Source of the DNA: Meandrina meandrites
Lineage: Eukaryota; Cnidaria; Anthozoa; Scleractinia; Meandrinidae
Reading direction: 5' to 3'
NCBI GenBank assembly: GCA_963693305.1
Contig: OY855905.1
Coordinates: 21,759,437 to 21,823,436, forward strand
DNA length: 64,000 bases
The translations under genes and the position numbers were made by a program. The notes under the pieces were generated by a model. That model had not been told where the DNA came from. It saw only the letters and a list, made by a program, of their open reading frames with translations, and made no database searches. The first letter of the stretch is position 1. Every line of letters starts with the position of its first letter. Of the stretch, positions 10,992-23,700 are shown in pieces.

Positions 10992-11689
10992 TAAGAATGC
11001 GTGGATAATGGAACGCGTCAGTGACTAAGAACAACGTCAGAACATCACAAACGCTTACCGACAACCGGAGGAGGTAAGTTTCGGCGGCGAGGAAATGCGA
11101 CAGATTAAGGTCTTTTATCCTTCACTCATTCGAGGAAAACATACAATGATTGTAATATTTACATGTGCTCAAATAACTTTACAGTTCAAGTTGGCCTTTC
11201 TTTATAAAGGGAATTTAAGACCATGACGTAAACTGGTGCCGGATACTTATATAAAATAAATATGAACAAGGTTAAGAGCCTTCTGAAATCAGCTTTGCTC
11301 CTTCGACTCTTCCATACCGGCTACACGCTACCGCCCTTTTTTGAACAAACTCACGTGATAGTACAAATACTTTTCGAAAAAAGTGAAAACAAAATCGGCA
11401 TTTGTGGGCGTGAAACAGCCGGGTCCGAGTCATTCTTCATCGGAGTTAAACTACAGTTTTGGCCTCGTAACATGCCAAAGCGACTAAACTCTCGGAAAGC
11501 TCCAGTGATGAAGGACGGTCATGAAGTTCAGAAAGTGCCCAAACTTCTAAATCACAGTACACAGCGCGGAACTCTCATTGTTAGCTATCAGATGTGTCCG
11601 TTTTTCCCACTCACTTGCTGTTCTTAATGTTTGTACTTCGGTTTTCCGCATATTATTGGTATTCTTATTGCCGCTCAATTGGCGATTTC

Positions 11690-11880
11690 CTCCTTTCAGG
11701 ACTTATTGTGTTATTTCGTTAATTTGTGCCACTGAGCCGGCAAATCTTAGTCATGCAGCGACATAAAGGATGGATGATTCTCTTTGTGTTACTTCGTTAA
11801 TTTGCGCCACTGAGTTCAAGGATTTGCATCACACAGTCACAAAGGATGCTTCTTTATATCGTTGAGCAATTTTTGGAAAT
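11690..11880 (+). repeat. Degenerate tandem repeat, unit about 84 bp
   Basis: Two diverged units share TTTCGTTAATTTG, GCCACTGAG, a short CAAATC/GGATTTGC segment and CACAAAGGATG. Related units occur at 14245-14450. Between 11090 and 11690 there is only an unrecognised 121-codon open frame (11262-11627). Confidence 0.5.
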
Positions 11881-11924
11881 AGCGCTAAATAAAAATAAAT
11901 GAATTATCCTTATTGTTATCGTGT

Positions 11925-12000
11925 ACAAATGTCAGTTGCCAATTAAATTTGAGGCTGATCTGTCAGTTGTCAGCTAATTGACCATTAATAATTAACAATA
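11925..12000 (+). repeat. TGTCAGTTGTCAG repeat block, copy 1
   Basis: TACAAATGTCAG, a TTAAATTT segment and TGTCAGTTGTCAG appear in the same order as at 14150-14235, with roughly three-quarters of positions matching by eye. Confidence 0.5.
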
Positions 12001-12070
12001 ACCCATAAGCCATAATTTAGCTAAAAAGGCACAAAAGCTATTTCGTTAATTCGAAAATTAATTTGATTAA

Positions 12071-12237
12071 AGAAATAAAAAACGCATCCGAGTGTATTGT
12101 TGAGTTATATAAAGCACTTGGGAATTTTTAACCAGCGAGTGCGCCTCCTGCTTCTCTATGCACTTCTCTCGTGTTCTTAAAAATCCCGCGTGCTTATATA
12201 ACTCAACAATGCACGAGTATAAAGTTTTTCATTTCTT
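12071..12237. mobile_element. Imperfect inverted-repeat element, about 167 bp
   Basis: The left arm (GAAATAAAAAAC...TGTTGAGTTATATAAAGCAC) pairs with the right arm (GTGC..TTATATAACTCAACA...GTTTTTCATTTC). A short unpaired centre contains two TGC-TTCTC motifs. No coding capacity; it looks like a small foldback DNA element. Confidence 0.6.
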
Positions 12238-12243
12238 TTATAA

Positions 12244-13295
12244 AATGCTAAGGAAATTGCGCGCGTGCTGAAACTCATGACGTAAGCCGCGTGCATTATA
12301 TAGAGGATGCGCTCACTCTTGAGATATCGTTTCTGCCACTCGAACATAAAATTCATATCTTCTCGCCACCATCAGAATGTTCTTTTAATTGTATGGAGAC
12401 CAGATGTAGTTGATATTGCCGATTTTTATTTCATTGTTATCAAAAAATCGAACCAGTTTTACAAATCACTGTTCGTCTTCATAGAAAATACGACGCACCC
12501 GTGCCCAGGATATAGAAACACTAACTGAATTCCAATCAAACAAAATACATGAAATACTTGTCAACTAAATCTCGTAACACGTAAGAACTGAAAACACCAC
12601 TGACTTTGGCTTGAATCCGATGCGGCAATGTCTTTACGGCCGATAGTTTTCAACTGCTTTTGTTTTTTTCTTTACAACATCTTGCACTTTGTGAAATTCT
12701 TTGCGAAGGTTTCCATTATCATGTTCTCGTCCTTAAGCTTGTCGATGCTTGCTAACAACAAACGACACAAGAAACCAAGTTCGTTCAACAAAGTAGAAAG
12801 GCGCGAATCGTGACGTCAATGAGCGATATGACACTCGCAAGCGTGTAAAAAAAAAAACTCGATAAAGCACGCGCGTGACGTAGACCGCGTGCTTTATGGA
12901 GCGGCTATAATGAATTTGAACTGACCAATCACAGCGCGCGCAATAACAATTGTAACTGTTTTATTTAAAACGCCCAAAAGAATTGCAATATTTGAGCTCC
13001 CTAGCTGTTTTCGTCGACGCCTGTCGGCTACCATTTTGTGGTCAATGGTATTTGAGCTCATATACCATTGCCTGTTGACCAATCAAATCTCAGGAATTGC
13101 AATATACCATTGCTAGTTTTTATAATGGGTTTTATTTGACAATGCCTCGATGGTGATTGGCTTGGATGAAATAACCGGAAAGGAATATTGCACTTGGGCT
13201 AACAGGCACTTCCAAGCAAGAGAGTAGTTACGACATAACGCTACTTTGTGAGTCAAACAATAAAATTAACAACGGCGTTTTGTAGATGAGAGTGA
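12244..13295. other. Gene-free repeat-like DNA
   Basis: Phrases such as GACGTAAGCCGCGTGC and GACGTAGACCGCGTGC (about 12283 and 12876) and two ATACCATTG blocks with GAGCTC (13040-13115) suggest diverged repeats. The open frames here (12307-12528, 12628-12813) look non-coding. Confidence 0.4.
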
Positions 13296-13300
13296 CACTG

Positions 13301-14039
13301 CAGGGCTCAAAATAATTTTGAATACTGACCGGTTATGTTGACCGGCCAAATCAACTTTTGCTCGGTCATGTCTCGTTTTTGACCGGTCAAAATATTGAGT
13401 ATTTACTTTGAAGCAATAGCCTATTCTGCCAAAAATTTCGCCTCATAAGCTAAAACACTCGTTGTTAAAGAGTAAAAGGCTTAAGCTTAACTGTTTTGAT
13501 CGCTAAAAGTGTCATTTTATTATGTTCGCTTTTTGAATTTCCATTTGTTTTGCGTTCTACTCTACATAAAATAAAATGCTCAGTAGCCGTAATGTTATGT
13601 TACTCTGCATAGTTTTACATTAGTTAACGACTTACGGGTGGAGGCGATCTTGTTTGTAAGCACTTTTAATTACTGGTCTTTACTACCGAACACTAACTAG
13701 TAATAGGACATATGCCCATGCTACAAGTTAGATAACTGTGCCTTTGCTCGGCATGTAGGAAGAAAGGAAACGCCAACGGCTTCATGTCAACTGTGTCCAG
13801 TAAAAAGGATTTACGTTCTCGACTTTAAGATATCTTTCCTGCATCATGCGATACCAATATCCCATTTCAAGCTAGCGGGGATTAACAAAATTACCCTGCG
13901 AGCAGAGTCTTCTTCGATCTTCCTAGATACGTCGGGAAGAGGTGACCGGTCAAAATGACCACCGAATCAAAATTTTGTCCGGACAAATCGTCATTTTGGC
14001 CGGACATTGTCCGTTGACCGGCCGTTATTTTGAGCCCTG
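13301..14039. mobile_element. Non-autonomous hAT-like DNA transposon, 739 bp
   Basis: Fifteen-base terminal inverted repeats CAGGGCTCAAAATAA / TTATTTTGAGCCCTG are flanked by identical 5-bp direct repeats CACTG (13296-13300 and 14040-14044). Both sub-terminal regions carry repeated GACCGG / CCGGTCAAAA words. There is no open frame large enough for a transposase. The TIRs and 5-bp duplication resemble hAT5-type elements; family assignment is inference. Confidence 0.8.
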
Positions 14040-14149
14040 CACTGGGGAAAGACGCTGTATGTGGGCCGGCTCAGTCGACGATCGGAGCTTCGCGCCTTCA
14101 GATAAGTGATTTTTAGAGAAAAACCGACCGTTTTGCAGTCTACAATAAA

Positions 14150-14450
14150 CTCACTACAAATGTCAGCCGTCAGTTAAATTTTAGGCGATTTGTCAGCAGT
14201 TGTCAGTTAAAATTTTTGTCATTTGTCAGTTAACTTCATCCAGATCCTCTTCAAGGATTTGCCTCACAGAGTCACAAAGAATTTTTCTTTTTGTGCCATT
14301 TCCCAATAGAGTCATGAAGGGTGATTCTTATTTCAAAAGTTGAGCCACTGAGTTAACGGATTATTTTGCCTAGCTCCTAGATGTAGTTATATCAGGTAGG
14401 AGTTGTGTTGTTTTGTGCCACTGAATTGGCGTATTTGCCAAGGACCGTTG
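14150..14450 (+). repeat. TGTCAG block plus GCCACTGAG tandem block, copy 2
   Basis: 14150-14235 repeats the TGTCAG block of 11925-12000, and 14245-14450 carries about three diverged GCCACTGAG / CACAAAG units like those at 11690-11880. The two blocks are in the opposite order to the first copy, as if both locations were parts of one longer periodic array. Confidence 0.45.
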
Positions 14451-16150
14451 AGATATTTTCGTAAATTCGAGCCTAACGATCACGGATTCATCTCTCAGTT
14501 ATACTTAGGCATCTAGCTGTGCCGTAAATGTGTGCCAGGAATTGGCCTCAACGCTTTTCTTCCAGAGATTTGTATCGTGTAAAGCCGTCAGGATTAGTTT
14601 TAATTCGTTTTCTCGCCTATTTTATAGTAGATTTTGCTACTCATTTTAGTTCGTACTTTATGTGGTCTCATTCAAATTCTTTTTTGTACGTTCTGTTACC
14701 CCACATTTACAATTGCCAGTATTTGGACCTATTTATGCTAGCGCTAAATCAAGATCCCGGGCCGTAGTCGCTTCAACACCCGGCGCTGCTGTTACTGTAT
14801 TTTGGGCGTTATGTGGTACTCCCGTAAATTTCGGATAGGTGTGTGCCGCGAAGGTTTTTAAACTCTGACCCTTTTTAAGGATGAAGAAAACGAAAATTGA
14901 TACCCTTTTTGAGGCCTAAGCCCGCAAAATGACACTAGGCCATACTCAAGGGAAAAACAAAAACTAAGAATGGCGTGAACGGGTCAAGCATCATCTTTAA
15001 ATGGATAATTCACCATGTCTTTTTCGTTCAGCTGGCGTTTACGCACTACAATTTTTAGATGATACAATTTTTGTGTCCTATCTAAAGATCACACCAGGAA
15101 CACCATGCTAACTGAATAGACAAAAATGATATCCTATTTAATGATCGAGACCCTCAAAAGCCGTACCCTATCCCGCGACACATACCTATATAGCCCATGG
15201 GAATATCAACCCTCCCCCCCCCCATACACACACACACACAGTGCAAGCATTGTTTTCCGTTATCCGTTTACTTATATACCCTTGTACTCTATACTAACTA
15301 AAATAAATTTGCAATTTATTTTACTCCAACATCAAGCAGTACGCCTGCCATTCTAAATTTACTATTTTCCTGTTTGTAAATATAACTGGCCATTGCATGT
15401 CAAGACTTTCAAGTCCTTTAGTTCTAGTGGGAGGAGTAAAATACCAAGGATATTGGGTATAACTACAGACGTCAATCGCTTGAGTTAAAATGGCTCCGAG
15501 AAAGTGCGAGGCTTACTCTAGGGGGATATTTCGCCTTGCTCGTGAAATAGTGCGAATAAGCGTGGACACAAGAGCTGTTAGGTATCATCCATCATGCACA
15601 ACTGATTAGTGAGCATAGCGTCACGAAAACCACCTGTTTCCGTAACAAGTGTTTGATTAAAAATAAGGTATGCCAACAATTTTTCCGGCACTTGTACTAA
15701 ATCATCTGGAAAAATTATACATAGCCTTAGCAGAGTGCCTTAAAGCACAACATGACAAACTGTGTGGTACGGCACGACTACACTGAAATCTAAAACGCTT
15801 TAATAACGGTTTGCTCTTGGAGGTTAACTATGTGTATGAGCCAGCCCTAGCAAAGGCGGCATAGCTTGTCGTGTCTCAGGTACCGTCCGCACGTACGCCC
15901 ATATCACTTGCTTATCACGCGACTTTAACACACTATCCCATGGAATGCCCACCTTACTCGAATGACTTGTTTTTGGTCTAGCTGTGTGGTAATTAAAAGC
16001 TGCTTTCAATATTTCAGACGACTTTCAAGGTCTTTCACAAATGTAAAATGCTTAAAATACTATAAGAAAGTCATTCTATCATTCGCGTGACTTTATGATA
16101 GGTATGCAGGTTCTGAAGAGTTTCAAGGATATTCCAGCTCTCGAATAGTT
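14451..16150. other. Intergenic region, no gene recognised
   Basis: A short CA microsatellite (about 15225-15241) follows a poly-C run. Open frames at 14528-14767 and 15126-15356 resemble no family. Nothing else is seen. Confidence 0.5.
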
Positions 16151-16154
16151 ATAC

Positions 16155-16326
16155 GAACACGTGCGTTGCGAGATACACACTATTCTTGATCTTTGTTTGT
16201 AAACAAAAAATCGAAGATCGTCGCGTGGTCAGTTCATCAGCTGAAAACACGTGCTTTCCGAAATACGTACTAACTTTGTTTATAAACAAAGCTGCGTAGA
16301 CTGTCGCGTGCTTAGTTTAGCGGCTC
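16155..16326 (+). promoter_or_regulatory. Duplicated cassette: E-box-like CACGTG plus FOX palindrome
   Basis: Two diverged copies of an approximately 85-base unit lie head to tail (about 16155-16242 and 16243-16326). Each has ACACGTG, then GATAC or ATACG, then a perfect palindrome (TTTGTTTGTAAACAAA in the first, CTTTGTTTATAAACAAAG in the second), then GTCGCGTG and CTTAG or GTCAG. CACGTG is the bHLH E-box and TGTTTAC/TGTTTAT is the forkhead core. Function as an enhancer is inference. Confidence 0.4.
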
Positions 16327-16620
16327 GGAAGTCTTTAATAGTATTTCGTTGTGGTAAACACAACAAACCTTATTTTTGGAATTTGCATCGCAGTGGCCCG
16401 TTAAGTTGTAGGAAAAACAAACGCGTGTGGCCTTCAACGTGGCCCGGATAACAAGGCTATACAATTTCTTTTTGCAAGGAAATAGCTTTCGTACCAGCGG
16501 GAATCAAGGGAAGGTTATCTACAGTCTATTAACCGTGTGGCATTTTCAGCCGGAAAGTCGATAAAAGCACCCTGACAGTTTTGTATCGATTTAGCGTGTG
16601 TATAGCGTGCATGCCCATCT

Positions 16621-16682
16621 CATTCCCGCCAAAATATTGCGTAATGCTGACTTAACATTACGCAGCCTTTTGGCGGGAATGA
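16621..16682. repeat. Hairpin with E2F-like GGCGGGAA arms
   Basis: CATTCCCGCCAAAA and GCGTAATG are answered by CATTACGC and TTTTGGCGGGAATG across a short loop at about 16649-16655. The arm TTTTGGCGGGAA resembles the E2F/DP site. The palindrome could equally be a transposon remnant. Confidence 0.55.
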
Positions 16683-16829
16683 GGATCTTGCAATAAAAAA
16701 TGCTGAAAATGATTTAATTATGTCCAACATACTGACAGTTCCCATTCAGAAATTAGACGAACGCAGTTCTATAATCTGTGATAACTGCTACTATTAGTTA
16801 TAATGCGGCTGGTCAGATACATACAGTTT

Positions 16830-16990
16830 ATAGTGGAAGCTCTGCCAACGGACACTCGTAAGCGGACAGCTTTACTTACGACCGCCTTACCAATTCCCCG
16901 TTTGAACTCCCATTGTATTTTACACATACTTCCCGTAAGCAGACATTAACGTAAACGGCCGCGGACACATTTAGAGGTAAAGATTAGAGG
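16830..16990. repeat. GTAAGCGGACA repeat fragment
   Basis: GTAAGCGGACAG, CCCGTAAGCAGACA and GCGGACAC recur here with spacing of roughly 60-70 bases, and AGTGGAAGCTCTGCC starts the stretch. This looks like a diverged end of a DNA transposon, but no boundary could be set. Confidence 0.35.
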
Positions 16991-17339
16991 CACTACCACG
17001 GGGATTTTGATGTATTTGTGTTCATAACAGAGCTAACATGTACTAAGTAGCTTCGCTCATTCACGACATGCGCCGAGTTCATTAAAAGTGAAGATATTAG
17101 GTAAAACCATTGTAATTAGTATTAAGCAATTTACCCAGGAAACATAGGACATATAGGCAGAGTCTGAAAACGTCTGCCCGACGTTTCAATTCGTGATCAA
17201 AAAATCTCATGCCTAATACCTCTTTCGTTACTTCAGTAGACTAATAATAAATATGGTCATTTGTAACAAAGCTAGACTATTATGCTTAAGTTTCCATTAA
17301 TGCCTTTTCGAAGTAATAGTGCCCCTTTATATAACTACA

Positions 17340-17660
17340 GCACAATATAGACTCATTATTATTCCACCATTGCGCCATTTTACCATATTAGGTCAAGGGA
17401 ACGCGCAAAATATGACACGTTATTACATTGTAGAAAGGCCAAAAATACCGACGGAAAGCGGAGCAGTAAAAATGGCTGGAGTAAACGACCCAAACTTAGA
17501 AAAAATAGTAGAATAATAAACTTCTTATTCGATGGTTTAACATATAATACGTGCGGACATTTTGCTCATTGCTCATAATATTTCTTGCCCCTACGGGGCT
17601 CGGAAAATACTACGCAACTCGCCAAATATCCCGCGCGTATTATATGTTATACCATCGCTC
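17340..17660 (-). repeat. Hairpin-headed repeat family, copy 2 (reverse orientation)
   Basis: On the minus strand it reads as the other copies. The head hairpin arms are TTATTCGATGGTTTAACA...GCGGACATTTTGC and GCCAAATATCCCGCGCGTAT...CCATCG, around CCCCTACGGGGCTCGG. The body contains CCATTTTACCATATTAGG and CGCAAAATATGACACG. No coding capacity. Confidence 0.65.
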
Positions 17661-20600
17661 CCAAAAGGTCCCGTAACCAGCCATCTTTCCCTTACACCTC
17701 TCGTGGCCGCTTACGAGAACCATTCTCGAAGAGGGCAGGTCCAGTTACGGACACCTTTTTCGCGTTCGCTTAGAAGAGCTTCCACTGGTATAGTCTGAGG
17801 ACGCACATATTCATGAGAAATTTGGTCTCTGTCGTTTATGAAATATAGGAAGACTCGATAACGAGAGGGGCTGGAAAGTTGAGGAATCGCAATTTAAACG
17901 TGTTATGGCCGTTATGTGAGCAGCACAATGACTTCATTTGCTAGGGATATCATGATGACTTCACCAACAATCAAAGCCTGTGAGTGTTTGAAGATCAAAC
18001 ACAGCTGTTTCGAGAATGCAGTGCGGGTCGCTCTTGAAAAGTGTTACTTTGCACAAACCTCTAAGTTCCTACGTTAAGTGATTAAGTACAGAAATTCGCC
18101 GCAGCTTAAAATAGCCTTTCAGTTGCCATTGACGGGAACGATCTGTCTAGTCAAGATTGAATTTCATTCACAAAAAAAAGCATCGAAAAAGCACACAGTG
18201 ACTAAACTGACTCATTCCCCGCACAGCATTGTCACTGCCGTTACGTTGAAGGCCTTACTCCTTTTGTATTTTGATAACTTTTTTAGTTCCAAGTCTAATT
18301 CTCCAATCAAACTCAGGAAAGCGCAAGCCTTTGCGAGCATTCCGTAAGTTATCCTTCAATCCCGTCTGGCGCCATAACGGAACACGTCACTCTCAGTTAA
18401 CTTCTCGGTGGCGATATTTCGACAAAAATAGTTAACTTTATTAGACTGCGGCAAAACCTGATAGTTTCTTGCAATTAAGCGTTTAGACAAAAAGTATCTC
18501 AAATCCATTCTCTTGATACTTTAATTCTATCCCAGAGCTGAACTTAATATACAGAATCACCCTATTGATACATTGCGAAGATCCCCCAAGTTGTACTCTA
18601 GATACTTCCTTTGTATCTAGTATTACAGTATATCTGTATACGTAGTACATACATTTATTTATCATTAAGTGAACTTGTTACAGGAAGCTTCAACTGAGCA
18701 CACAACTACGTGTGTGGGAAGCGATTTATGCGAAGAATGTTGTTTAGCAACACTTCCTAAGTTACACCTGCTTAATTTTGTCTCAGTCCATTAATAATAA
18801 CTTTGTGGAACCTTTTTTTTCTCGTTTTCTGTTACATTTTAATACATTTCGGAATGAATAGGCAACTGACGGAGCATTTTATCACCATAAATAATAAATA
18901 TAAAGTAAAGTGGGACTGGTTGTGAAAATATCTCTCTATAGTAGCAGTGCTCTATCCCGCAGGTGAGTTTCCGTGTGTGTTGTAATTACCTTTTCGTTTG
19001 TTGTCATTTCGTAATCCTTGTAGAGAACAAGCTATTTACAGTAATCTGTTTGTATACTATGGGAAGATCGATGAACTTGAAATGAGGGACTTTGTATAGA
19101 AATGTGTCCTTTCGGCTTACGTTTTTGCATGCAGTTTTGCTTCTTTGTATGGATAGAAGCTGATAGAGTCACAACAAATTAAATGACCTACCAGTTACAG
19201 TAATTCATTTCATGTTGTCAGGAACACCAAAATAAACGGTACTACACTGATTTTCGGCATACCGTTACCAGTTTCCATTACCAAATTAAAACCTAAGATT
19301 ATTTAGAATATTCTACTCCCAGACAAGCCTGAAGAATAATGTTTACATTTATCATCCTTTTCATTCCTTTCGAGCTTACTGGCAACAGAATCTAAAAGCC
19401 GACGATTCAAAGCATAACCTACGGAGTGTTTAACACTAAACAAACTTAGGATTTCGCCACTTAAATTTTAAATTAATGAAAAAATCTTCTGCTGATTGAT
19501 CTTTATTTCCGCTGCGTCATTATTTTGATTTCATTTCGCCACCATATGTGGTTTTAAGAAGTTTTTATACCGCAAAATCGACCAAAATGTAAATATTTTG
19601 GCGTTATCATGTATCATAAACGGTTCCGGTAAAAGGCCCCCTCTTCTGCTCAGTCAAACGTCAGCTAATATTCCCATCACTCATTCGTTCATTCTAATGA
19701 GCTTCTTATCTAAAACAAGCTTTTATGGCACCGGAATTTATTAGTAACATGCTAGGCATTCTAAGAAAAATAAAACGGTATTCTCTCTGAGTCCCCGTCA
19801 AAACCTGGCCATGGTGGGGACATGCAGTTGCTCACTGGGAACGGCTTGAGTTGTAAATACAAATTGCATTTTGGAGAGAGAGAGGGCAAACTAATAGGAG
19901 TGTATTTACATGGTAGCTCAGAGTGTTGATGCTATTCCCTCTTTTTTTTCGTTATTTTTCTTTTCGTACAGAATATTGGACACCCAATTAATAAACACAG
20001 TGGAGGTCGATGAATTGGGGACATCGTAAACCGTACCACGACTGATTAAAAACAAACAATTTTTCGCCAAAACAAAGGCTAACCCCATTATTTCACTTGG
20101 TCCATGGTCACGTAAATTCCTATTACTGCAGACCAGAGTAGGTAACAGACGACACTGACTTCCCTATCTTGTTTAGCTGCAAACTGTGATCGTGGTCAAA
20201 TTAACAATTGGATTTTAACTGAAGCGCCATGTCCTACAGATTTGATCCCCACGACAAAAAAAAGATGCTCAGTACGTACTAAATACTGTCAGGAGCTCCT
20301 AATGCTGTATATACTATCAGGGAATACACTATTAGGGAACTACTTTATACAACCATTTCTAATGCGTGGTTGCAATCAAATACAATTCTACCACGAGGCC
20401 GAACTCACATTTCATTTCACGCACAGAGTGTGCCATTATCTCAATGTTTACAGGGATGGTTCTCCGCTGATCCGGCCACACACAGGCGCATACAAAGAAT
20501 TATGTAATTAATTCCATCACGCGGCGCAAGAAACCAGAGAAGCGCAACACCGGCCAATAGGAATAGTGTAATAAAATCCCACAATAACAGAAGCAGCACT

Positions 20601-20705
20601 ACTTGTATTGACTGCACTCGTGAATTTGTTAGACTTGCAGAAACGATGCACAACAACAACACTGGAAGACAAGAAGTGTAATAAATTAAACGACAACACT
20701 GAAAC
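17661..20705. other. Intergenic region upstream of the MMP gene
   Basis: AT-rich DNA without a recognisable gene or clear repeat. Open frames such as 18078-18347 and 20242-20511 have no family signature. No TATA box is obvious close to the MMP start codon. Confidence 0.45.
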
Positions 20706-23700
20706 ATGGAGTTAGAAATATATCAAGTGGCCATCTTATTGACGACGCTGTTTAGCGGATCCGACGCAAGGCCTTCCACGGCCTCAAGACGAACTTCAAT
20801 GGTTCGACTGCAATTTGCCGTAAGTATCGTTGTGTAAATATTGAAGTTGAACAGGGTCATAGCATTACTGTCGCTCTGGTAAAAGCTGAATGACAAGGGT
20901 CACGAACGGCTAACGGCTGACATCTCTTCAATGAAATGCTCATCAATTGCTTTAAATCCGATTTAGGAAAATCGACGTAGTCAAAAGCTACAAGAATACA
21001 CATCACCTAGACAAGGAGCGCTTAATGAACGCCCGCTAGTAGTGGAGAAAGTCCTCAAATCGTCGATCGAGAGAAGAGCAGTTCTACAACGACTTGAAAA
21101 GACCGGGAAATTACGCAAAGAGTTTCTTTTTCCCTCCAAAAAAGGGCGCATTTCACAGAAGAAGAAGACAATCAGACAGAAGAAATTAAATTATTTTGCT
21201 CAGTCCAGTCAGCGAAAAGTCACCTCAAAATTTAACGCGGCTTGGAGTAGAAAACTGAGACGTGTTCGTCGTTATGTAGTGCAAGGTTCACAGTGGTCTT
21301 CAAGCGAAATTACCTGGAATGTTGTCGATTGGAGCGTGAAACTATCTAATGCTGACGTAAAGAGCACTTTAAAAAGGGCATTCAGGATCTGGGCAGAAGT
21401 ATCTCCGCTTGTATTCCGTTGGGTTGATCCGCCAACCGTTGCCGACATAGCCATCAAGTTTGTCACAGGTAAGAAATGTTTGATTGCTGTAAATACCGTA
21501 CAACCACGTGCATTGCAAATTGTTCATGTTGTGTATTTGTGAAATTATACCTGCCGCTTGCCGCCCATTGCCACCTAACCTTGAAGCGTTTATCATTTTT
21601 TTGTAAACGATTGTCAAAGAGCACGTAAAGCGACGAAAGGCCAAAAATGGAAAACAGTCAAGTGAAGTTTTCCGGGAGCTTTATGATCGTTGGGTATTGC
21701 AATCCTTACGCGTTTTTTTCGTCATTTAATGACTTCATCTTTTGGCACTTCGATATCAACACCTTTGATAGAAAAACACTTAAAGCCACGAATTACTGAC
21801 GAATCGAGTATAAACGTTTATGTTCGCCAACTGAATTTTTTCCCCGTTTAGTTTTGTTTAATTAAAAGCAAAAATATGTTGCTCCTTACAAATCATTGTT
21901 TGTTGTGGTTTGCAGCGGAGTCATCGGGAACATGTCACAATTTCCGTTACCACCATGAGACAACATTCACCATGATCATTCCCGCCACTAATCATGGCAT
22001 ATCCCGGTTGTGTTTTGAAACCCTAGATTTCCGCCGGTAGTTCCACCAGAAACACAAAGCATACAGTTTTGATTTCACAGGTTCATTTTCAATCATAACA
22101 TTTTCTCGAAGTTTGCAATATTTTTCTCGTTTTCTTTTCTACGCCCTTTTTTAATAGCCTATACTATTGAAGACGATACTATCCGTGGAAAGTTAGTTTT
22201 ACTTTCAGCCTTCTTGCACAGACAAACACTTTCACTTTCTCCAATTAAATTCGCTGAATAATGTTATGATAATATTACCTGAATACATGAACTTTTATTG
22301 CTGAATAGCAATGTATTACACACATGCGGCTTTATTAGCAGCTAAATCGCTATCACCACAATCATATGATCTTGCACATCGTGTCGTGCTCAAAGCCAGA
22401 GTGTTCTCGTCACCGCCCACTGACCATTTGTTGAGCTTACGCAATAACGCTCCCAGCAGCGTTGTCTCTGTGTAGTATTTTTTGTTTCTTTTTTTATTTC
22501 TACGGGAAGTTAATATGGAAACCAGCACGAGAAACTTCTATTATAAACAAACACATCAACTCAACTAGACTAGGAACGTTTTCCATTTCCAGTTTTTTAT
22601 AACGGTGGTAATTCATTCTTAACCCGGAAATTTACTCAACAATTTGTCTGCATGTCTTGTTCGTTTTCCAAGTCCCATACTAACGTCATCAACTGGCTAT
22701 AAACTATTCAGTGCTTGGCACTAACTTTGGTTTAGAGGAAAAAAAACACCAGTATTCGAGTCAAAGTATGTCACGGTGCAGTTTAATTAAGTGTTCCGGT
22801 ATTTGGCTGAGGAAAACCCGCCAATCTGTGACGTGCAAACATTCGTCCCCTTTCCTCACCCAATATAACCTGTAAAATTTCTTCTGGATTGCATGTTTAA
22901 GTATGTTGACACTACCTCATCGCTCGCATTCCCTCACGATTGATTTGACCAAGGGTAACTTGCGCAGATCACAATGTATAGCTCTACTAAGCGTAATCTG
23001 CTGGGGAGTAGGGAGGGAGGAAAACAGGACGAAATTGACCCCTCTTTTTGTGGTATTTACTTGCCTCTGGCTCATCTAAGTTATCCAACACCCGTAAATC
23101 CAAGGTGCAATATTTAATACACTTCATGTTCGAGATACTGACCAATTTCATTTTGCAAAAACTCTCTTGTATGGGGGATTAGTGTATTTACACGTTTGTC
23201 GTTAGTGCGATAGAAAGGTTAAGTATTTTAGTATCAATCACACTAAACTACCGATGAATTTGTTTCTTTGGAATATGACTATCTATTTCAAGCATGTCAG
23301 TACTAATAATGATTCGTGCAACTGATTTAACCGGGTGTTTCAGGCGAAGCAGTCGATTGTTTAATACTTGACCTTAAAGATCAAGTCAAAATGAATCACT
23401 GTATTATTCCTATCTGGAAAATTACATTATACACTTTTTCGAAATCCTTCTGCTCTAAAAGTTTTTTGACTTCGTTTTCGAATAAAACGTAGAAAGCGCC
23501 GGTTTTAGCCAGAAACTGTTCCACTGTGTTTCACGAACTTTCGAATTTCCTGGAATCGCTAAGAGTGAGCTTCAAAACATCACGCCACAATCACGCCACC
23601 GGTCTTGGTCACGTTTTGATCACGTGCTTTTTCTGGCCATTGATCACATTCAGGTCAATGTATCGCGATGGGGATACATTTGATGAAAATGTATCCCAAT

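Noticed and set aside
11262..11627. 121-codon plus-strand open frame
   Set aside because: No family signature, no matching splice signals, and it lies in repeat-like DNA.
20441..20707. Minus-strand hydrophobic open frame next to the MMP start
   Set aside because: It overlaps the MMP start codon and 5' flank, with no splice or family support.
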